From assembly GCA_017510605.1 (NCBI GenBank), contig JAFWMQ010000018.1, positions 1 through 43,059 of the forward strand: a DNA stretch of 43,059 bases, read 5' to 3'. Source of the stretch: Clostridiales bacterium (GTDB lineage: Bacteria > Bacillota > Clostridia > Saccharofermentanales > Saccharofermentanaceae). Made by a program: the position numbers and the translations under genes. Within the stretch, counting starts at the first letter, position 1. Each line of letters begins with the position of its first letter. Under the pieces are notes generated by a model. It was given only the letters and a program-made list of their open reading frames with translations, ran no database searches and was not told the DNA's origin. Positions 24,521-32,601 of this stretch are shown in pieces.

Positions 24521-26842
24521 GTGAAGAAATTGAAAAAAACCGATTTTATCATCATTGCTATCATACTTCTGCTGGTAGCAAGCATAGTTTTGTCTGTCAT
24601 CGTCAACAGCAAGGGCGGCAAAACTACATCAGAACAGCATGCGGAAGAGCAGAAACCTGCAACTTATGATGATTACAACGGCAAACGCATGGGAATCAGG
24701 ACTGGATCCAGTTTTGAAAAGCTCACCTTGGAGTATTTCCCCGACAGTGAATATTCTTATTATGATACGGACAGTGACCTTGTCACCGCCCTAAGTACAA
24801 ATAAGATCGACGGATTCCTCGACGATGAACCTGTCGCAAAGATGATCCATTTGGAACACGGAGACGTAAATCTTATCACAAATCATCTTGTAGATGACGA
24901 TTACTGCTTCGGATTTCAAAAGGACACCGAACGTTCAAACAAACTCCGTACGGAATTCAACGAGACTTTGGGAAATCTTCAAAAGAGCGGCGAGCTTGAT
25001 AAGATGAATGCAAAATGGTTCAGCCAGGATGATTCAGTCAAGACTTATGATGATTCACCGCTTACAGGTGAAAACGGCACCATACTTGTTTGTGTTATCC
25101 CCGACAAAGTACCGTTCAGTTATATGGCCGGAACCGATCTGGTCGGATACAACATCGAGCTGCTTACCATCTTTGCCCGTGAACACGGCTATAAACTCGA
25201 ATTCGAGACGGCTCCTCTGGCTTCAATGCTCGCAGGTCTTTCATCCGGCAAATATGATATCGGAGCAGGTACGCTTTCCATAACAGAAGAACGTAAAAAG
25301 GTCATAGATTTCTCAGACCCGATCTACAAGGGCGGCGTCGTTCTTTTGGGCAGAACTGATGAGATCGGTCCCCAGGAGGAAGCTTCAGGAGAGGCTTATA
25401 AGGATTTCGACGGAAAGCGCGCAGGCATAAGGACCGGATCGAGTTTCGAACCTATTACATTTGAGTATTTCGCTAACAGTGAGTACTCCTATTTTGACAG
25501 CGACAGTGATCTTATCACCGCAATTAACACGAACAAGATCGATTTCTTCCTGACTGACGAGCCTGTTGCTGCAATGGAACACATCCAGCAAAGTTCAGTT
25601 GATTATCTGCATGAGCCCATAATGGACGACGACTATCACTTCGGCTTCCAGAAAGATACCGAGCGTTCAGAACTCCTTCAGAGCCAGTTCAATGAATTCC
25701 TCGCTAAGTACAAATCCGAAGGAAAACTCGATGAACTCAAGTATAAGTGGATCGAAGCTGAGGAATCCAAGAAAGTCATTGATGTCGGTGAACTCACAGG
25801 CGAGAACGGCAATCTCATCGTTGCAGTCCTCCCTGACAACATGCCTTTCTCCTATACCGCAAACAACCAGCTTGTAGGTTATGCTGTTGAACTTACGCTG
25901 GAATTCGCAAAAGAATACGGCTACACTGTCACATTCGAACAGGCCAACATCTCGGCATGCCTTGCAGGCTTGGCTTCCGGCAAATACGACATGAATGCCA
26001 ACAGCCTTTCTTATACCGAAGAAAGAGCCAAGAGCATCGACTTTTCCGACGTTATCTACGAAGGCGGTGTTGTATTGGTTGCAAGAAGCTCGGATCTCAA
26101 TGCGACCGGAGGAAGCGCCGAGAAAGCATCATTCTTCGCTTCCATTGCCGAAAGTTTCAGTAAGAACTTCATTACCGAAGCCAGGTATCAGCTTATCCTT
26201 CAGGGTATCGGAACTACCGGTATCATAACGGTTCTTTCCGTTATCATCGGTTCCATCCTGGCATTCTTCATCTGCCTTTTCAGAAGAACCGACAGTATTC
26301 TTGCGGTCAAGATCGCTAATTTCTATGTAAAGCTTCTGCAGGGCACTCCTATGGTAGTGCTTCTCATGATCCTCTACTATGTGGTCTTCGGTAAGTCGAG
26401 CATCAACGCAATATGGGTGGCCGTTATCGGATTCTCACTTAACTTCGCGGCTTACACATCCGAGATATTAAGATCCGGTATCGAGAGCATCGACGGAGGA
26501 CAGAGAGAAGCTGCTCTCGCACTCGGTTATTCCGAGAATCAGGCATTCTTCAAGTTCATCTTCCCTCAGGCATCCGTACGTCAGATCCCTGTTTACAGAG
26601 GTGAGATAATTTCGCTTCTCAAGAATACTTCCATCGTCGGTTACATCGCGATCCAGGATCTCACCAAGATGAGCGACATCATCAGGAGCCGTACATATGA
26701 GGCCTTCTTCCCTCTTATCGCAACGGCGATCATATACTTTATCCTCGCTTGGATCATCGCATTGATTCTTAATCTCATCCTCAAGAAGATCGATCCAAGA
26801 GCAAAGAAGGCTAAATTCGCAAAGGAGGCTGCAGCAAAATGA
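24521..26842 (+). CDS. Amino-acid ABC importer: doubled, permuted substrate-binding domains fused to permease
   Basis: 773 residues from GTG 24521 (GGAGG seven bases upstream). After one membrane anchor (about 9-30) come four half-domains of the SBP_bac_3 fold. Residues about 50-168 ([11 protein letters not shown] to KWF) resemble lobe 2 of a normal binding protein; 182-278 (LTGENG to [12 protein letters not shown]) resemble lobe 1; 293-412 and 428-521 repeat lobe 2 and lobe 1 at a constant offset of 244 residues. Normal proteins run lobe 1 then lobe 2, so each unit is circularly permuted. A HisM/GlnP-type permease follows (about 555-765) with the EAA loop ([13 protein letters not shown]) that docks the ATPase. 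Predicted to import polar amino acids; substrate unknown. The stop overlaps the ATPase start (ATGA). Confidence 0.93.
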   Translation: MKKLKKTDFIIIAIILLLVASIVLSVIVNSKGGKTTSEQHAEEQKPATYDDYNGKRMGIRTGSSFEKLTLEYFPDSEYSYYDTDSDLVTALSTNKIDGFLDDEPVAKMIHLEHGDVNLITNHLVDDDYCFGFQKDTERSNKLRTEFNETLGNLQKSGELDKMNAKWFSQDDSVKTYDDSPLTGENGTILVCVIPDKVPFSYMAGTDLVGYNIELLTIFAREHGYKLEFETAPLASMLAGLSSGKYDIGAGTLSITEERKKVIDFSDPIYKGGVVLLGRTDEIGPQEEASGEAYKDFDGKRAGIRTGSSFEPITFEYFANSEYSYFDSDSDLITAINTNKIDFFLTDEPVAAMEHIQQSSVDYLHEPIMDDDYHFGFQKDTERSELLQSQFNEFLAKYKSEGKLDELKYKWIEAEESKKVIDVGELTGENGNLIVAVLPDNMPFSYTANNQLVGYAVELTLEFAKEYGYTVTFEQANISACLAGLASGKYDMNANSLSYTEERAKSIDFSDVIYEGGVVLVARSSDLNATGGSAEKASFFASIAESFSKNFITEARYQLILQGIGTTGIITVLSVIIGSILAFFICLFRRTDSILAVKIANFYVKLLQGTPMVVLLMILYYVVFGKSSINAIWVAVIGFSLNFAAYTSEILRSGIESIDGGQREAALALGYSENQAFFKFIFPQASVRQIPVYRGEIISLLKNTSIVGYIAIQDLTKMSDIIRSRTYEAFFPLIATAIIYFILAWIIALILNLILKKIDPRAKKAKFAKEAAAK

Positions 26843-27933
26843 GCATGATCAAGGTAGAACACCTTCGCAAAGAATATCCTAATGTTATTCCCCTCAAAGA
26901 TGTCAACTGCGAGATCAACAAAGGTGACGTCATATCGATCATCGGACCTTCGGGAACAGGCAAATCCACATTCCTGAGATGTCTTAACCAGCTCGAAAAG
27001 CCGACATCCGGCACAGTAACATTCGACGGGGAGGTAATCACGGATCCGAAGTGCAAGATGGAGAAAGTCAGGCAGAAGATGGGCATGGTATTCCAGTCCT
27101 TTAATCTCTTTGCCAATCTGACCATCATAGAGAATGTCACTAATGCCCCAATCAAGCTTCTCGGCAAATCAAAGGAAGAAGCTTATAAGGAAGGCATGGA
27201 GCTTCTTAAGCGCGTAGGTCTCGCGGAGAAAGCCAACAACTTCCCTGATGAACTCTCAGGCGGTCAGAAGCAGCGTGTTGCGATAGCGCGAGCCATCGCC
27301 ATGAAGCCTGACATGATCCTTTTCGACGAGCCGACATCAGCTCTCGACCCTACAATGGTTGGAGAAGTTCTTCAGGTTATCCGCGCACTTGCCAAGGATG
27401 GCATGACGATGATGATCGTAACCCACGAAATGAAGTTCGCCAGAGATGTCTCAACCAGGATCTTCTACATGGATGAAGGCGGTATCTACGAAGAAGGCAC
27501 GCCCGAAGAGATCTTCGGATCACCTAAAAAGGAAAAGACTCGCATATTCATAAAACGTCTCAAGCAGCTTCCCTTCACCATCGAGAGCGCTGATTTCGAC
27601 TATATATCTTACATTTCCCAGCTTGAAACATTCGGCAAGGATAATGCTCTCTCCGATAAGACAGTCAGGGCTCTCCATCTGTTATTCGAGGAAGTTGTAA
27701 AGCAGGAGCTTTCATCACGTGAAAACACATTCCCGATCAATGTGGTAACAGAATATTCAGAAGCCGACGGCAGCACATCTTTCGAAGTTACGTATGGCGG
27801 AGAAGACTTCGATCCGATAAAGAACGGAAACGATATCTCTGCGGCAATCGTTAAGAATGCTTCTTCCGGATATGAGCACACATACCAGGACGGACTCAAT
27901 AAGTTCAAAAGCATTCTGCGGAGCTCAGAATAA
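26839..27933 (+). CDS. Amino-acid ABC importer ATPase with C-terminal GHKL-like extension
   Basis: 364 residues. ATPase domain (1 to about 228) with Walker [10 protein letters not shown] (36-44), Q-loop (VFQSFNLF), signature [14 protein letters not shown], Walker [13 protein letters not shown] and H-loop VTHEM; closest in style to GlnQ/HisP. This is followed by about 135 extra residues that GlnQ lacks. The extension has a helix [10 protein letters not shown], a YGGEDFDP turn and [21 protein letters not shown], which look like a degenerate anti-sigma-factor/HATPase_c_2 fold (N-box and G1 positions). That assignment is by eye. The ATG at 26839 overlaps the permease stop by four bases, with AGGAGG 11 bases upstream. 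The pair forms a complete importer. Confidence 0.93.
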   Translation: MSMIKVEHLRKEYPNVIPLKDVNCEINKGDVISIIGPSGTGKSTFLRCLNQLEKPTSGTVTFDGEVITDPKCKMEKVRQKMGMVFQSFNLFANLTIIENVTNAPIKLLGKSKEEAYKEGMELLKRVGLAEKANNFPDELSGGQKQRVAIARAIAMKPDMILFDEPTSALDPTMVGEVLQVIRALAKDGMTMMIVTHEMKFARDVSTRIFYMDEGGIYEEGTPEEIFGSPKKEKTRIFIKRLKQLPFTIESADFDYISYISQLETFGKDNALSDKTVRALHLLFEEVVKQELSSRENTFPINVVTEYSEADGSTSFEVTYGGEDFDPIKNGNDISAAIVKNASSGYEHTYQDGLNKFKSILRSSE

Positions 27934-27946
27934 AATGTTCATTTCC

Positions 27947-28588
27947 TCATTTGGTTAATGTTAATATCGATTTTCTGCGGATAGAATACACAATTAAATA
28001 AACCACAAGCACTACGATAAGGAACGCTGTTGCAGTACCCGTAACAGCAAGTCCGTTAATAAAGTAATCTGCAATTGTCTGTCCCGCGAAATAGATATAT
28101 CCTGCCAAAGAAGAAGCACATAAAACCGTCATCGCTGCAAGAAGTACCAAAAGGACCTTCCATCCTTTTCTCTGCTTTAGGGGTTTGAACTCAACCTTCT
28201 CATTTTTGCTGAGCTTTACCATTTCGTTGATATCGTCAATGTCTTTCTCGGTCTTAACGGATTCAAGAGCATAGACTATGACAGCTACGACTCCTACATA
28301 AATAAATGCCATCCAGAAATTGGAAGGATAAAACCATCCTGCAATAAAGCCAAATGCAATGACTATTCCGACTACTACACAATACTTGACGAGGTAGCCT
28401 GCCAATATCGGAAGTGATGTTATCTCATCGAAAACATAATTTACTACCGCCAGTATAAACGCCAGTCCAAACAGCTGAAAAACGAGTTTTATCTCATCCG
28501 TAAAGCCGGCTCCCGCGATCGAGAATGAAAAGACCGTCAGTATCATGAGAGCGGCAAAGATGCATGTATCTCTTAATATCGTTCTCAT
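27947..28588 (-). CDS. DUF3021-like integral membrane protein
   Basis: 213 residues. Four hydrophobic helices in the first ~110 residues (about 8-30, 36-54, 62-84 and 90-108), as in DUF3021 proteins which are commonly encoded next to LytTR regulators. A charged cytoplasmic stretch (about 110-145) and two more helices (about 145-168 and 178-205) follow, which is longer than the usual ~130-150-residue family member. ATG at 28588 has AGGAG upstream and overlaps the LytTR stop (ATGA). Its likely job is to control the LytTR protein from the membrane, by analogy. It converges with the ABC ATPase gene, 13 bases apart, without a visible terminator. Confidence 0.72.
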   Translation of the reverse strand: MRTILRDTCIFAALMILTVFSFSIAGAGFTDEIKLVFQLFGLAFILAVVNYVFDEITSLPILAGYLVKYCVVVGIVIAFGFIAGWFYPSNFWMAFIYVGVVAVIVYALESVKTEKDIDDINEMVKLSKNEKVEFKPLKQRKGWKVLLVLLAAMTVLCASSLAGYIYFAGQTIADYFINGLAVTGTATAFLIVVLVVYLIVYSIRRKSILTLTK

Positions 28589-29028
28589 AAAAGTTTTCTC
28601 CTGAAGATCTTCTTAATATCTTTAAGGTATTTTCTCGATACGATAAGCTTCTCATCGTTATCCAGCACCGCTTCCAGATGGCTGTTCTTTATCTGCATGA
28701 TCTCCCGCAAATGAGATACATTCATAAAGCAGGTTCTCGAGATCCTTACAAGGTCAGTATCAACGATAGCGGAATCAATATCGGCCATATTGCCGTCATA
28801 ACGGTATATATCCTTCTTTGAATAGAGGAATATCTTTCTTTCAACATTCTCGATGTAATAGATATCGGCGATATCTATACTTACAGTCTTCCCGTCAGTC
28901 TTACCGGTAAAACTGATGCTCATGTTCTTTATTTTCTTTATCAGGCTATCGACCGTATGATCATACTCCGGGTATTCAACAATAACCGTAAGAGGCTGGT
29001 CTTTAACCTGTCTTTGCTCTACCCTCAT
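28585..29028 (-). CDS. LytTR DNA-binding regulator without receiver domain
   Basis: 147 residues. The C-terminal ~100 residues are a LytTR domain: VSIDIADIYYIENVERKIFLYSKKDIYRYDG, ISRTCFMNVSHLREI and LIVSRKYLKDIKKIFRR are typical blocks. The first ~45 residues are not a CheY-like receiver, so the protein is not the output half of a classical two-component pair. Overlaps the serine hydrolase gene upstream by 26 bases and DUF3021 downstream by four. Expected to regulate its own operon and perhaps others; targets unknown. Confidence 0.88.
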   Translation of the reverse strand: MRVEQRQVKDQPLTVIVEYPEYDHTVDSLIKKIKNMSISFTGKTDGKTVSIDIADIYYIENVERKIFLYSKKDIYRYDGNMADIDSAIVDTDLVRISRTCFMNVSHLREIMQIKNSHLEAVLDNDEKLIVSRKYLKDIKKIFRRKLL

Positions 29029-30334
29029 TCACCTTTACCGTCAATAGTTTTATACATATGGCTGCCACATCGGCCGTCAGAATGATCAATCCTGCAAGAA
29101 AACTCCAAGGAGCCCATATAAGTGATATGTCTTTTATTCCTGCTCCGAATATTACCGGAAGGAGTATCAGTATCAATGCCAGAAGTACTGCTATGGCAGC
29201 TCCTGTCCCGATCAGCACGCCTTTTTTCTTAAGGAACAGTACAAGGATAAAGACCATGACGCCGAAAACCGATACTGCTGTAAATATAATATCAAATACT
29301 GTCCAGACATCACATATCAAACCATTATGAACTTCTCCGTTAAGTCCGGCAAAGATATTATTACACAGACTGTCAGTGGTTGACGCGACATTCAGATTAG
29401 TAAGGACACATACGCCGGTTTCCCCGCTTCTGGAAAAAACTATTCTGGATGAATAGTTTGGTGTGCCGCCCGAATGACCTATTGTATCGCCTTTGAATCT
29501 TTCCCAGCCGCCATAGTAATCTCCTTCCTCCTTAAGCATATCTGTTACGGAAGCCATGTCCGGATCTTCCCCTTCGATCCATGACTTCATCCACTTGCCG
29601 ATATCCTCTGTATCAGAATAGAAATATCCTGCCGGAATGCTTCCCTCTCTTACTGGCACTTCATACTTAAAAACAGTTCTGAAACCCGGTCTCGTTCCTT
29701 CTACTATCCTGCCGTTGTCTTCAGGCATTCCCACGGATGTGGAATCCAGCTCCAGTTCATTTAGCAGAGTTTCTTCCATATACTCACGGTAAGTCATTCC
29801 CGTCGTTTTCTCGATGATCAGCCCCAAGAGATTGTAATTAACGTTGGAATATGAATACACTTCACCCGGTCTTGTCTTAAGTTCCCTGCCTGAGATGCTG
29901 TGCGCCCATTCTTCCAGAGTCATGTCTTCAGAAGCTGAAGGATAATCAGTCTCGCTGTTGGTATAACCGCTCCTCTGCATCAGAAGATCATCAATGGTTA
30001 TATCCGCTTCACAAGAACCGTAATATGCGTTAAATCCCGGTATAAGATCCGATACTTTATCAGATCCTGAGAGCGAACCGCCGTTGATCAGTTTCTGAAC
30101 AGCAAGACCGGTGAATGATTTGGTCATTGATCCTATCTGATAAAGACCTTTATTGTCACCGTAATATGAAAGCTCTCCATGATCATACACAACCACACTT
30201 ACTTCACTGCATTTAGTCTGCGCTCTGAATTCCGATACCAGACTGTCTATGTTTAAATCATTATCTGCTGTCACTGGAGATCTGAACAAAACCGTCAGCA
30301 TGATCAGGGATGCAAATATCTTTCTTACCATCAC
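29003..30334 (-). CDS. Membrane-anchored beta-lactamase-like serine hydrolase
   Basis: About 443 residues from GTG 30334 (AAAGGA nine bases upstream; ATG 30331 is the next codon). The frame extends to 30502, but that part crosses the murJ terminator and is not coding. Signal peptide at 1-22 (KIFASLIMLTVLF). Class C beta-lactamase/esterase fold: S-x-x-K as SMTKSF, Y-x-N as YSNVNYN, and an HSGG box (GHSGGTPNYSS). The C-terminal ~110 residues hold three hydrophobic helices, so the catalytic domain is outside and tethered. Family members include D-Ala-D-Ala peptidases, esterases and antibiotic resistance enzymes; the substrate here is unknown. First gene of a three-gene overlapping unit with LytTR and DUF3021. 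Confidence 0.86.
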   Translation of the reverse strand: MMVRKIFASLIMLTVLFRSPVTADNDLNIDSLVSEFRAQTKCSEVSVVVYDHGELSYYGDNKGLYQIGSMTKSFTGLAVQKLINGGSLSGSDKVSDLIPGFNAYYGSCEADITIDDLLMQRSGYTNSETDYPSASEDMTLEEWAHSISGRELKTRPGEVYSYSNVNYNLLGLIIEKTTGMTYREYMEETLLNELELDSTSVGMPEDNGRIVEGTRPGFRTVFKYEVPVREGSIPAGYFYSDTEDIGKWMKSWIEGEDPDMASVTDMLKEEGDYYGGWERFKGDTIGHSGGTPNYSSRIVFSRSGETGVCVLTNLNVASTTDSLCNNIFAGLNGEVHNGLICDVWTVFDIIFTAVSVFGVMVFILVLFLKKKGVLIGTGAAIAVLLALILILLPVIFGAGIKDISLIWAPWSFLAGLIILTADVAAICIKLLTVKVNEGRAKTG

Positions 30335-30397
30335 GTCCGCAATTCCTTTCAGTTTACTTAAGCGCATCGTAACGGATTGTTTTTCGCAGGACAATAA

Positions 30398-30426
30398 GAA
30401 GCCCCACTTGTTGCAAATGGGGCTTC
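30398..30426 (-). terminator. Rho-independent terminator of the proC-murJ operon
   Basis: Perfect 9-bp stem GAAGCCCCA/TGGGGCTTC (30426-30418 with 30406-30398), 11-base loop, followed by TTATTGT on the minus strand, 15 bases after the murJ stop. Confidence 0.8.
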
Positions 30427-30441
30427 GCGAAATGCAAATTA

Positions 30442-32079
30442 TCAGGCTGCAGTCTTTTTGGAAGAAACTCTTTTCAGAATGCGCTTGAATTTGTCGATCC
30501 AATACGTTGCTTCCTCCATACGGAGGATAACAGCCATCGCAAAGAAGGTTACGACTGCAACTATTCCCTTTACGAAAATGATCGCCAACTGGATAAGCTT
30601 GCCGCCCTGGGCAGGAACCAACATATCAATAACAAATACGATACCTGCCATGACAGCAGCGCAAACCGCGCTCTTCAACAGGAACTTAATAATTCCGTGC
30701 GGAGCTAATTCCTTTCGTCTGCAATATGCTACGGAAAGCATTATCATCTGACAGATATTGGTAAATGAATAAGCAAGAGAAAGCGACAACGGACCAACAC
30801 CTAATGAGACCATGATCTGGCAGGCAACCGGATTGATAACAAGGCCCAAAATACCTGCAGCCAACGGGAGTTTTGTCTGACCGATAGCATAGAACGCCTG
30901 ATTAAAAACATGAATAACCGTGGCAGTAACAATTGCACTGCAAAATCCGAGCAGGAAAGTCGCTGCAGTCTGTGCGTTACGGTCAGTATATGCAGAAGTC
31001 CACTGATATATTGCCTTAACAACATCAAGATTCAAAACAGCAATAAATACTGCTGAAGGAATAGTCATAAATAACGCACTCTTCATTGAACTTGAGATAA
31101 GGTCAGAAGCTTTGGAATACCTCTTCGATTCATAATCCCCCGCGAGTTCCGGTGTCATGACAGTTGTAATGGCGACTACGAAAACCGAATAAGGTATCTG
31201 CCAGATAGTCGATGCATTCCTGAATCCGTATACGCTTCCCTGATCGAATAACAAAGCGAAATGATTCAGCACAACAACATTGATCTGTGTGATCGAAGCT
31301 GATATCAGAATAGGTATCGCACGTCTGAAAAGCATAAGGAATTCTTTGTCTGCAGGCTTAAAGATGAATCTGAACTGCTTCATCTGTTTAAAGCCCAAAG
31401 AGTACTGGAAGACAAAATATACAACTGATGCGACAAGTATTCCTCCTGTCGTCATTACAAGTTTGATCAGGGAATTGCCCGCAAACATATATATGACCAG
31501 AAGAACCAGAATGTTATAAAGTACAGGACCGAATGAGGTTATCGTAAACTTTCTGTATGAATTAAGAATTCCGTTGCAAAGCGCTGCAAGCATAATAAAA
31601 AATATCTGCGGGAACAACATTTTCGAGGCCTGCGCAGCAAGAGAAAGAACCTGTGGATCGATATTTTCATTATTCAGCGCGTATAAAGAATATATCGGTT
31701 CTGAAAACAGTGATCCGAAAGCGCAGCATACAAGCATAACGACGCATACGACCGAGATAAAGATACTTACCGTCCTTATGCCCTGCTTCTCCTTGCCTAC
31801 CGCCAGCTGGGCACTCATATAAGGAGCTACAGTGGAATAGATCGCGCCTCCGACCAGGAGATTGTAGAAAAGATCGGGAATGGTAAATGCAAGCGTAAAT
31901 CCGTCACGGAAAAGATCTTCGGAAAACCTCATCGATACGATGATGTCACGAAGAAGTCCAGAACATTTGGTAATGATAAGACCGAGTCCTACGATAAACG
32001 CAGATAATGCAAAGCCCATCCCCTTTTTCTTAGCTGGAGAAGATACTTGTTTTACGTCTGCCCCGTTATTCTCAGCCAC
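30442..32079 (-). CDS. murJ: Lipid II flippase MurJ (MviN family)
   Basis: 545 residues with about 14 membrane helices. The start of the family is visible: KCSGLLRDIIVSMRFSEDLFRDGFTLAFTIPDLFYNLLVGGAI (helices 1-2 region with conserved R and D), and the repeating F-N-Q-A-F-Y-A-G type stretch (VFNQAFYAIGQTKLPL). It moves lipid II across the membrane for cell-wall synthesis. The start is GTG at 32079, immediately after the cinA TAA, with AGG upstream. Last gene of the operon and followed by a strong terminator. Confidence 0.93.
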   Translation of the reverse strand: MAENNGADVKQVSSPAKKKGMGFALSAFIVGLGLIITKCSGLLRDIIVSMRFSEDLFRDGFTLAFTIPDLFYNLLVGGAIYSTVAPYMSAQLAVGKEKQGIRTVSIFISVVCVVMLVCCAFGSLFSEPIYSLYALNNENIDPQVLSLAAQASKMLFPQIFFIMLAALCNGILNSYRKFTITSFGPVLYNILVLLVIYMFAGNSLIKLVMTTGGILVASVVYFVFQYSLGFKQMKQFRFIFKPADKEFLMLFRRAIPILISASITQINVVVLNHFALLFDQGSVYGFRNASTIWQIPYSVFVVAITTVMTPELAGDYESKRYSKASDLISSSMKSALFMTIPSAVFIAVLNLDVVKAIYQWTSAYTDRNAQTAATFLLGFCSAIVTATVIHVFNQAFYAIGQTKLPLAAGILGLVINPVACQIMVSLGVGPLSLSLAYSFTNICQMIMLSVAYCRRKELAPHGIIKFLLKSAVCAAVMAGIVFVIDMLVPAQGGKLIQLAIIFVKGIVAVVTFFAMAVILRMEEATYWIDKFKRILKRVSSKKTAA

Positions 32080-32601
32080 TTATAACCTACCATCCTTAAT
32101 CAGCGATATAGCACAACTCAATGCGGCCAGCACTGTATTGTCACGGACAGTTTTTCTGTCTCCTTCAAAGTTCAGTCTTACACTTCCGGAGGTGATTCCT
32201 GAATCGGCAGTTTTTCTGCAGCAATAACCCATATAAACTGTACCTACGGGTTTGCCGGGAAGTTCACCCGTCGGTCCTGCGATTCCCGTAACCGAGACAG
32301 CCAGATCCACACCCAGAACAGAAAATGCGCCTTCTGCCATGGCTTTTGCACATTCATCCGACACTTCGTTATAAATCCTGATCAGTTCAGAAGGAACACC
32401 CAATACGTTTTCCTTGATCTCATTTGTATATGAGACAACAGATCCTTTGAAGGCATTGGAAGCACCGGGAATGTTAACAACAGCAGATGATATTGATCCG
32501 CCCGTAAGACTCTCGGCAAACCCAAAGGTTATTCCCTCAAAACAGGAAATATCAATAAGTTCTTTTGCTCTTAAGCAGATGTCTTCATTGATATCAATCA
32601 T
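32080..32601 (-). CDS. pncC: CinA C-terminal domain protein (NMN amidohydrolase, PncC-like)
   Basis: 173 residues from ATG 32601. Only the C-terminal domain of CinA is present, as in stand-alone PncC. Conserved features are FAESLTGGSISSAVVNIPGASNAFKGSVVSYTNEIK and SVTGIAGPTGELPGKPVGTVYMG. PncC hydrolyses nicotinamide mononucleotide to nicotinic acid mononucleotide in the pyridine-nucleotide salvage cycle. The start overlaps the ftsK stop by eight bases, and its stop abuts the murJ GTG. Product feeds the NAD pathway that nadE completes elsewhere in the window. Confidence 0.9.
   Translation of the reverse strand: MIDINEDICLRAKELIDISCFEGITFGFAESLTGGSISSAVVNIPGASNAFKGSVVSYTNEIKENVLGVPSELIRIYNEVSDECAKAMAEGAFSVLGVDLAVSVTGIAGPTGELPGKPVGTVYMGYCCRKTADSGITSGSVRLNFEGDRKTVRDNTVLAALSCAISLIKDGRL

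Noticed and set aside
30335..30502. N-terminal extension of the serine hydrolase
   Set aside because: It runs through the murJ terminator and part of murJ; the signal peptide starts at about 30331-30334.
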